Below, piece by piece: positions 56,418 through 64,000 of a stretch of DNA of 64,000 bases; positions within the stretch are counted from its first letter, which is position 1, and each line of letters opens with the position of its first letter. The notes under the pieces were generated by a model. The model was not told the origin of the DNA. It saw nothing but the letters and a program-made list of their open reading frames with translations, and did not search any database. Origin of the DNA: Syncephalastrum monosporum B8922 (lineage: Eukaryota; Mucoromycota; Mucoromycetes; Mucorales; Syncephalastraceae); contig JNEN01001260.1 of NCBI GenBank assembly GCA_000697355.1, positions 707,566-771,565 on the forward strand, given 5' to 3'. Position numbers and translations under genes: made by a program.

Positions 56418-57350
56418 ATGGCGACAACTCAAACCAGAGACGGGGCAGACAATGCGCCTGCATTGAAGCCCTATTCGTCTCGCAAATTATTTGGTCTCTA
56501 CGGGGTCGATCTGGCTTCTGCTGCTGCATCGTCGGCTTGCGTAGCACCCTTCATTGCGGTCGTGGACAGGTACTTTACCTTTCCTTTAACACGTGCAGCT
56601 TGCACAGGAAGCTGCCATACTTTAGGGCCTCTCTCCCCTCCCTTTTTTGTTTAAACACTCTCCTTCATTAGAGCCATCATTGAAAATGCCAATGGCAAGC
56701 GAAAACTGGGAACCGGTCTCGTGCAAGGCTTCAAGGCGGTTTTGACGACCCCACACAAATTTATTGCATCGCCTCAATTTCGATACGTCTTTGGATTGTA
56801 TTTCAGCACGTACGCAACCGCAAATGTCATGGATACGAGCTGCGAAGAGAATGACGTGACTTTAGCCAAGTCGTCATGGTACAAGTTTATAGCCACTTCG
56901 TCGGTCAACATGACGCTGTGTATCCTAAAAGATCGCGCCTTTGCCCGCATGTTTGCCGCGACTACCGTCACCCGTGGAATGCCCAAGCTATCCTACCTTG
57001 CATTCGCCTTACGCGATTCACTTACTATTGCTGCCAGTTTTAATGCGCCACGTTATCTTGCTGCGCGGCTGGACTCACTCGACCATGACTGGAGCCCGAA
57101 TGAAACCAGCGTCGCCGCTCAACTTTTCTGTCCTGCGTCTGTACAGATTATCAGTACCCCGCTGCATCTTCTCGGTCTAGACTTTTTTAATCGGCCCAAC
57201 GTATCTCCCTCTCAGCGTTTCAGCCTTATCCGTGCAGAATATTTCAAGAGCACCTGCGCTCGAATAGTCAGAATAGGTCCTGCTTTCAGTATCGGTGGTG
57301 TAGGCAATGCTTACTTGCGGAGTCATCGACGAAACTTCATAGATACCTGA
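56418..57350 (+). CDS. Mitochondrial-carrier-like conserved fungal protein
   Basis: Exons 56418-56569 and 56672-57350 (intron phase 2) give 276 residues. The start has LFGLYGVDLASAAASSACVA then PFIAVVDRAIIENANG, a pattern of fungal mitochondrial-carrier-like proteins in which the usual PxDxxKxR loops are degenerate. Later hydrophobic segments include YVFGLYFSTYATANVMD, FIATSSVNMTLCILKDRAF and LIRAEYFKSTCARIVRIGPAFSIGG, spaced like the paired helices of the carrier fold. The sharp DR/GK residues after the first helix pair are kept, but signature sequences of transporters are weak, so the substrate is unknown. It converges with CLPTM1 (140 bp between stops). Confidence 0.7.
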
Positions 57351-57490
57351 AAAGGCGTTCCTCCCATCTTCCACCTCGGCATACATACATACTCCTAGAC
57401 ATCTTTTTATAACATAGCATTCGAAGCCAGAGCCAAAGCAAATCAACATTTGACATCATTATATGGTCGATATTACGTAGCAATTTACAT

Positions 57491-59889
57491 TCACTTTGTC
57501 TTCTTTGACTCCTGGACTACCTTCTCAGTATCCTTTGTATCCTCCTTCTTCTCTTCTTCTCCTTCTAAGCCAACCTGACCATACTCATTGGCACGTTTAG
57601 GGTCAATCTTGTACTTGTACCTCTGATACAAGTAGACGAAGAAAACGAAATCATCACGAAGGCATGCCAAACGATGGAGCGTGGGCATTTTGATGACGAA
57701 GGCGAACAAATCGTCTACCGATTACATTGTTAATACCGCGCAGATACCGCGGCTATAAATCACTTACCAATAAATGTGTTGAGCGACTTATACATGAGCG
57801 TTTTCCAGGGCATGTGCGCAACCTATTCACAAAAACTAAATATTCCGAGCACTACTCATTTCCATGACTTACACTCTTGAGTCGGTAGTTGATGTACAGT
57901 TGCGGCAGCATGGTAATGAAGCCGAACATGTAGACAAATTCCACCAAAGTCTTGAGTACATATGAATACCAGCTCTTATGCTCATCATATAACAACGAGT
58001 AGACGGCATAGCCAGCTAACAGTGGGTAGGCAGCCCACATGAGGTACTTGAATGCGATCGCATCGTACTTGGCAGTGTCGTCTTCGTCCTCGGAAGAACC
58101 TTGCGATTCTTGGGTCCGTACTGTAGGCAAAAACGAGCCCGGAGCCCAGATAAGCTCATATTTGAGCGCCTTGAATACCTTCCAAATCTCGATAGCAAGA
58201 CCTACGCCCTGGCTGATCAGGATCATCCATGACGTGTCTTGGTTGTTGTCCAACAGATAGAGAAAGATGACAATTTGGAAAAAGATGTTCGTGATAATAC
58301 TGCGAACGGAGACACCGGTACTGTTGTCCTTCTTCTTCCAGAAAGCAATATCTGCGTCATACAAGATCAGATACGCAGTATACTGGACATTCCATGCACA
58401 TACCGTTTTTGAAAGCCAGGAACTCAAACGCGCTATGGAGCAGACTCACTGCAGCGGTGGTAGCAAGCAAATAAGGGTTTGTCTCCAACAGCATGCGTTT
58501 TACTTCATCCATTTCGTGGGAGGACATGCCGCCAAGTGGATTGTTCGCCTGTTGCTTCATCGAATCGTCGAACATTGCGTACATGTTAAACTTCCACATG
58601 GATAAGGGTTCCAAATGGACCGTCAATGGCAGCGAGCTACGCACAAATACCTAAGTATACACCTTTTTCTTTGACGATCTGCCTTTCTACTTACGTGACC
58701 GAAGAGTTGATTGGATACGCGTTCTGTTGCAAGAGCCAGAACTCATTGGGAAAGACGATTGGGCGATAAAAACCAATTTTGCCAGACGCATCACGACCCA
58801 GACCAGTATTGAAAGGAATATCTACGGTTGCATTACATTGCGTTGCGTTGCGTTGCGTTGCGTTAGATCAACGAGTGAGAATATAGGGACGAAAGGTCTC
58901 ACATTTGAGAGTAGCGGGTTGCATCGCACTCTTGGCAATGGGAGTCTTGGGGTCGCTGATGATGGAGATCGTCATATTTTCGTGCCAGTAAGATGCGAGC
59001 GGGGCCTGGCGGGTCCAATCCTTGAGAAGATTACCGCTGCTGACCTCTTGCTCTTCATCCTGGTCCGATCCCTCGTCGTTCTTATGAAGCAAGTTCTTTT
59101 GCTTGACCTCAGCCTTCTTGGGGTAGTACCGGTTCAGAGCTACGATATGTCAGGAGAGGCATTGGTTGAATACAGCACAATCCTTACTATAGCGATGATA
59201 GACGAGCGAATCAGGCATAAAGCGAGCATGGTTAGGATCGATCGGGGCATCTTTCTTGGTCACAAATATGTGAGCATACAGAGTTCCATTGTTTCGAATA
59301 GCCTACATCAATGGATCAGTCCAGTTCGGTGTGCTTCATCCTGATTGATATGATACTGGTACCTGAGTAGTAGGGATTTCGAGGTGATACTCGCGCGAAT
59401 CAGATGCATCACCCAGGGCGATGTCTTCGGCAAATAAGACTGGCTTGGACTGATAGGCGGTGAAGTACTCATCCTCATTTACGAAGATGGACAAATCCAT
59501 GAGAGTAGCAGGTCGCCAAAGGGGCATGGCAGTGGGCGGCAAATGGCTGGCGGGGATATTGGGTGGAAACGGGCTGTGATAGACATCATTGGGAATAGCA
59601 GGATAGGTGACTTCAGCAACCATAGAAACAGGCGAATCACCCTCAGCAGACGGAGTGGAAGTAGTAGCAGGGGCCACATGTGTGTTAACATTGGCTTGTT
59701 TGTTGCCTGATTCGAATTTTAATGGCATGTAAGCATGAATATAAGTTTGTAATGCCTGGAGAACTGACCCATAAAGTACTGCATGGCCATGTACATGATC
59801 AAGACGCGAAGAATGGTGCCACCGTACTTGGCCATGAATCCTTCATCCTCCCGTCGTTCTTGGGGCGGTGCCTCTGCTGCTTCTGGCAT
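57491..59889 (-). CDS. CLPTM1: CLPTM1-family multipass membrane protein
   Basis: Nine exons on the minus strand (59889-59769, 59706-59363, 59302-59188, 59139-58903, 58821-58695, 58636-58404, 58351-57873, 57822-57768, 57714-57491) give 644 residues. CLPTM1 proteins are ER multipass proteins implicated in trafficking/retention of receptors and, for CLPTM1L relatives, lipid scrambling. Visible: luminal block LWRPATLMDLSIFVNEDEYF, RNNGTLYAHIFVTK, FYRPIVFPNEFWLLQ, LHSAFEFLAFKNDIAFWKKK, FIDDLFAFVIKMPTLHRLAC and LRDDFVFFVYLYQRYKY, all family hallmarks. About six hydrophobic segments lie in the C-terminal half, and the tail is Glu/Lys-rich. The intron 58822-58902 contains a TTGCG pentamer repeat. Phases close at all eight introns. 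Confidence 0.94.
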
Positions 59890-60026
59890 ACTCGCGGGTG
59901 GGGGAGTGTGACAAGAGAGGGAGAAAGAGGGTGGATAAGGTTTTTTTTATTCGTTGATCGAAGTTTGAATACACAAGATCATAAATGTTCACACACACAG
60001 AGACCCCTTCAAATTATGTAATCTGA

Positions 60027-62688
60027 TCACCGCCTATCCCTATGTCTGCTTCGACTATCTCGACTTCTCTCGCGCCGCCTGTCCTTGTCCTTGTCCTTGT
60101 CTTTGTCCTTGTCCTTGTCTCTGTTCCTGTCCCGCTCATGTCCTCGATCACGGCTCCTATATCGGGAGGAATGGTGGCGCGAACTGCGATAGTCCTTGCT
60201 GCTGCTTGAGTGTCGTTCCCGGCCTCTGTCGTCGCGCGAGGACCGTGATCGAGAAGGCGAACGCGACCCAGTCCGCGAGCGTCGGTGCCGTGACGGGGAC
60301 GGAGACCGGGACCAGCTCGGCGATCGCTTGCGAGACCGGCTCTCGCGGCGTTGATGATGGTCTCGGCGGGCACTGCTACCCGTACTCGGTGATCGCGATT
60401 CTCGGCGTCGGCGGCTGCTGCTACGGCCCTGGCTATAGTGGCCGTTGCTTGTTGTTGAGTATCCTTCACGATCTGCTCGCGGGCCAGTGGGAATCGCTTC
60501 GTCTGGACCGGCCATTGCAATTGCTTTTGCGCCACTGTCACTTCCTTGCTCGTCGCGCCGCGATACAGAGTCACTGTCATCATGATCGTTCCGTCTTGGT
60601 GGCCCAGACGGCCTGCCGCCGCGCATGCCTCCACGCACCCCTCTAATGCCGAAAGCACCTCCTCCGCGCCCGCCACCAAACATGCTCATACCTGGCCCTC
60701 CACCCCCAGCAAAGGCTGCCATCATCTCGGGCGGAGGAGGCATGCCCGGCATCGGGCCCATACCATACATATCTTCAGGGCCGCCAAAGTTACCTTGGAA
60801 ACCAGGATTCATAAACGGTGGGCGCGGCATGCCGCCGCCCATGCTCATTTCCATATCAGGGCCACCATTTCCAAAGTCAGGCATGCCTATCATGAGAGAG
60901 TCAGTGTCTATCGAAAAGAGCGCCGTATGTGACTATGTACCGAAGCCGAACTGGTTGCGCATCATGGCTGCCGCTGCTGGATTCATACCGGGAGGCATGC
61001 CTCCCATCATCCAGGGCATATCGCCAGGGGGGGCTCCCACCATGATCGGATTCGGGAATGGTGACCCACTGCTCATTGAGTCTGCCATCATTCCGTCTGG
61101 ACCTCCCCGTTGCTTGTTGCCTCTGGGTGCCCTTTCTTCGGATTCGAATACTTGAATTGGTAGTCCTCCCTTAGGTGTCTGTTGCTTAGACTACGAGAAA
61201 AGCGACATGACATGTAAGTAACCGCACGCTTTCTGGCGAAGAGAACTCACTTCCTCTGCCTCGGTTTTTATCGATGGAGACGAGATGTGGGCAGGTTCGT
61301 CTGCTGGGGGAGGTGTCTGCTCATTTTGATTATCCTGCGTATCCAAATCCATGCCACTCCCATTTGATTCTTGCGGGAGAGGCCTTACATTCTCTAGTGC
61401 CTCTACTTCCCGTTCACGTTCTTCCTTGAACGCCTGTATCGTATTCCGTAAAGATCGGTTCGGTATCACTTGTGCCGATGACATTCCTTCTTTATGACAT
61501 GCAGGGCATTTGCCGCCCGATTCAAAGTTGGCGCAGATACCTAGAGAACAAAAGACGATACTAAGTAAAACTGAGGCTGAGACTGCAAAGAAAGAAAGAA
61601 AAAAAAAAGGTTCCAGGAAGGCACAGGTTATATGAAAGTTAGAGGCATAAAATTGACTCGGCGTAGCAGTCCAGTTGAAGCCAGGCAGGCAGTGATCGCT
61701 TTAATAAATCTCGGCATACTGCTGCCGTTGCCGTCGCTGATGCTGATTAATCTATTACTACTTTGATGTTGGCAGCCCGGCGTTAGCCCCAGTAACAGCA
61801 GCAGCAACAGCAATCCACATAGAAGAGGACCATGAGAAATAAGAGGTAGCAAGGCAGTCGGTGTATGATGTGCAATGATGTCGACATCGGCACCCAGATT
61901 ATCACTACAGATTGACATACTACAGTATCCAGATAACCTCGTGGCTTCCAGTGGAACGAGGCATAGCACATACAAAGGATAATAATACGTACACTCTTTA
62001 CAAAAGGACTTGCCACAACACGCAGCCAGAGCAGCATCCTCCATCAGCTTTCCACAGATATTGCACATCAGCTCCAACGGCTTGTGTCTGTCGCCAAATC
62101 CCTGGTTCGTCAGGCTTTGTTGAGGACTGAGTAGGAAGCATCCATGTTAGTCAAACAGCCGAGTGATATGAGTTATCGTGCTTACCTTCCACCCATTGGT
62201 GCCCGTGGAACATGCTGCCCTTTCGGGACATTAGGGCAATAATATATCCAATGGCCTAAAACCAGCATATGAGTAAAGTAAATGCAACAAGATGAAGCAA
62301 AAGAATGCGTACCAGGTTTTCCGCATTTGAAGCAAACGTAACCGACAGGAGGCTTCTGCGATTCGGGAGGAATAGTGGAACCAGTACCGGGTCTTTGCTG
62401 TTGCTGCTGTTGCCGTTGGAATTGTTGCATCATCATTTGCTGAAACTGGAACTGCGGATTCATCATGGCCATCATTGGATTGAAGCCAGCAGGCATTCCC
62501 ATGACTGGATTCCGAAACGACTGACTCGGTTGTCCAGGATTAGAACTGTTTCTTTTCCATAAAGGTTAAACAATAGCGGAAGCCGACGTGCGCTATAGTA
62601 GGTACCCTTGTTGCATATCCTGGTTAGGAGAATCAGCACCTTGCTGTTTTGTGCCAGCGATTGGGTCTTTTGATTCAGTTTCACTCAT
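60027..62688 (-). CDS. Mpe1/RBBP6-like zinc-knuckle + RING + RS-rich protein
   Basis: Seven exons on the minus strand (62688-62606, 62545-62313, 62255-62186, 62126-61993, 61540-61251, 61190-60941, 60886-60027) give 639 residues. The zinc knuckle CFKCGKPGHWIYYC (near residue 100) is followed by the RING-like CNICGKLMEDAALAACCGKS..CPACHKEG (near residues 145-185), then VIPNRSLRNTIQAFKEE. This is the order in Mpe1/RBBP6, a component of the mRNA 3'-end cleavage/polyadenylation factor. The remainder has Met/Gly/Pro repeats, an RGG-like patch and a long Arg-Ser/Lys-Asp tail. The ubiquitin-like DWNN domain that normally precedes the knuckle is absent from the frame and from upstream sequence. Intron 4 is 452 nt, far longer than any other here. 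Confidence 0.85.
60080..60130 (-). repeat. Lys-Asp hexamer repeat in Mpe1-like tail
   Basis: Tandem GTCCTT units (minus strand AAGGAC) encode KDKDKD... near the C-terminus of the preceding gene product. Confidence 0.9.
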
Positions 62689-63480
62689 CAACTCTTGAAC
62701 AAACGTCGCGTTGCGTGTATGGGAGTGTGAAAGAGTAGAACTGAAGTGGTTGTGACGGTTTCATTCTTGATTTTGCTCTGTATGGATTTTTTACATTCCG
62801 CCCGCACTTGTCCGGCGTCGCACCGCGCAAGTCCGGCAGCAGTGCAAGTTGGGTCCGACAAAACTGTTTGGGAACACCGGACAAACACCGGACAAGCACC
62901 GGACTGTTACTGCCTATGATATAATTAAAATTCAGCAAAAACAAGAGTGGTTTCGTGATGTAGGTCAAAGTGTTTATTAAGAGTGGAGGCAGTGGACAGT
63001 GGTCTAAAGTGATAAGTCTGTCGCCTCATTGATCTATGGGGGGAAGGGGGAACGGAAGTACTGCAGGACAAAAACACGTAATGCCTGAGTAGGAAATGGC
63101 GGGAAGCGAAAAGGAAGGTAAAAAAAGGAAAAAAACCCAGAAAAGGGCAAAAAAAAGGCGGGGGTAAAATGTGGCCTAAGCGCACAGACAGGGAGGACAG
63201 GGCGAAAAAACTAGCGGTGCCAGAAAAACCTGAGTAGCGGGATCTATGGTAGTGAAGCGTTAGTGATCAGTCACAACATAACAGAGTTAGCAAACAAGAG
63301 AGATCAGATGGTCATGGGCTACCACAACTGTGGCATGCAGAGATGAGAGACGAGAGCGGCTCCGGTCTATGCTGGTAAGAGAAAAAGAGGAAAGCGGGAA
63401 AAAAAGAGGAACGTACAAGAGGAGGGCGGAATACAAGACAAAGGGGAAGAAAGGAACGGAAGGGGAAAAGAGAGAGGAGG
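62689..63480. other. Intergenic, no gene
   Basis: Contains the phased motif array (62810-62904), then G/A-rich sequence (63020-63180 and 63370-63480). No DWNN-like coding sequence is visible. The right end is the 3' flank of the retroelement. Confidence 0.6.
62810..62904. promoter_or_regulatory. Phased array of six CCGGAC/GTCCGG motifs
   Basis: GTCCGG at 62810 and 62831 and GTCCGA at 62853, then CCGGAC at 62877, 62888 and 62899. The last three are an exact 11-bp direct repeat built on (A/G)CACCGGAC(A/T)(A/G); the first three are 21-22 bp apart in the opposite orientation. All spacings are near multiples of one DNA turn. The array is 122-217 bp upstream of the Mpe1-like start. A transcription-factor platform is inferred. 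Confidence 0.6.
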
Positions 63481-64000
63481 CTACCCGTAGAAGTCGGCCA
63501 TGTCCAGATTGTTGATAAACTGGCTTAGGCTTTCTTCAGGTTCGGGATCGGGAGCGGGGGGAGAGAGGAGCTTGGCGCGCTTGGCCAGGTGGGCTTCGTG
63601 TCGGGCACGGCTTGCCTCCAGGAGGAGTTCGCCGGCAGGAGGCTCGGACTCAAAGTCACCATCCGACGTGACCTGGTCGATTCGCCGGAGGAGCGAGAGC
63701 AGGGCGGGCCAGAGCGTCTTCCAACGGCCGAGAGAGAGAGGAACCGTCTTCGGCAGCTGGTTGAGGAGGTGGTCGAGGGGATTCACTGATGCTGGAGGGG
63801 GTGGGTCGAGCAGAGCAGTGAATTGGCGGACCTCGGGAAGGATGACGGGGCAGGCGGCAAAAAGATGGACTCGGCTAGCTTCCGGAGCACCACACGCACA
63901 GGCAACATAGGGCTTGGGCGGAAGCCAAGATATGCGCCACTTGATGAGGCGGTGGCGCTCCTTCCGCGTACACGGCAGGTAGAGGACCGGGTTGCGCTCT
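63481..64000 (-). mobile_element. C-terminal end of a LINE-type retrotransposon ORF (cut by window edge)
   Basis: An open frame enters from the right edge and runs to TAG at 63481-63483, giving 172 residues. KERHRLIKWRISWLPPKP, then CACGAPEASRVHLFAACPV, is the C-x-C-G...H-x3-4-C zinc-like motif found at the C-terminus of fungal non-LTR retrotransposon polyproteins, after the reverse transcriptase. The rest is Leu/Pro-rich with a terminal FINNLDMADFYG. High GC compared with neighbours fits an inserted element. No poly-A tail is seen on its 3' side. The reverse transcriptase catalytic part lies outside the window. Confidence 0.65.

Noticed and set aside
60014..60679. A second long minus-strand frame over the RS region
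   Set aside because: It is a frame-shifted reading of Arg-Ser/Lys-Asp repeats; the other frame continues cleanly from the zinc knuckle and RING exons.
1..64000. CRISPR arrays, operons with ribosome binding sites, or prophage features
   Set aside because: The window is eukaryotic nuclear DNA with spliced genes; no direct-repeat/spacer arrays were found.

Overview
The window is nuclear DNA of a filamentous fungus, most likely an early-diverging (Mucoromycota-type) lineage. The evidence is a dense set of intron-bearing genes with mostly 45-70 nt introns, GT/AG borders and TAAC/TAAT branch-like motifs. Fungal families are present (IML2, fungal GH18 chitinase, Fungal_trans regulator, Kcs1, CDP-DAG-inositol transferase), together with families more familiar from animals (FHIP, CLPTM1, LEDGF-like PWWP protein, UQCC6-like peptide). 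The taxonomic placement is inference; no rRNA or other marker is in the window. I reconstructed 27 complete protein genes with about 93 introns by checking reading phase across every junction, plus two genes cut by the window ends, one decayed duplicate and one unidentified coding-like stretch. No tRNA, rRNA or CRISPR was seen.

Layout. 1-10.4 kb: a Ser/Gly-rich protein (cut at the left end) head-to-head with a tiny complex-III-assembly-type protein; IML2; FHIP; a small sulfotransferase-like protein; a secreted chitinase. 10.8-16 kb: an Asn/Ser-rich protein, UFD1, a rhodanese/TrhO-type protein with an apparent frameshift, and a 96-aa membrane protein. 17.9-27.8 kb: PWWP/IBD chromatin reader, glycerate-kinase-like TDA10, PIS1 and KCS1. 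28.3-37.4 kb: a translation-rich block (eIF3k, uS10, eIF4E, eS7) that also holds a divergent lipid pair, DGAT2-type acyltransferase and an alpha/beta hydrolase. 37.8-43 kb: a Fungal_trans regulator without a visible zinc cluster, and RAS. 44.9-53.8 kb: a 599-aa protein with a PRAS40-like tail, a 109-aa membrane protein, an M20 amidohydrolase with a decayed copy behind it, and a C2H2 factor with two finger pairs. 56.4-64 kb: a mitochondrial-carrier-like protein, CLPTM1, an Mpe1/RBBP6-like zinc knuckle-RING-RS protein, and the end of a LINE-type retroelement.

Functional links. PIS1 makes phosphatidylinositol, the source of the inositol phosphates used by KCS1. DGAT2 and the neighbouring hydrolase plausibly act on neutral lipid, and IML2 is tied to lipid droplets in yeast. 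RAS, a possible TORC1-substrate-like protein, eIF4E and ribosomal proteins are all growth-control components, but their proximity may be chance.

The most unusual signals are: a helically phased array of six CCGGAC motifs upstream of the Mpe1-like gene; a pair of inverted ~260-bp dispersed repeats 20 kb apart; three GC-AG introns; two microexons (15 and 18 nt); an Mpe1-like protein lacking its DWNN domain; and an unidentified decayed gene near 56 kb.
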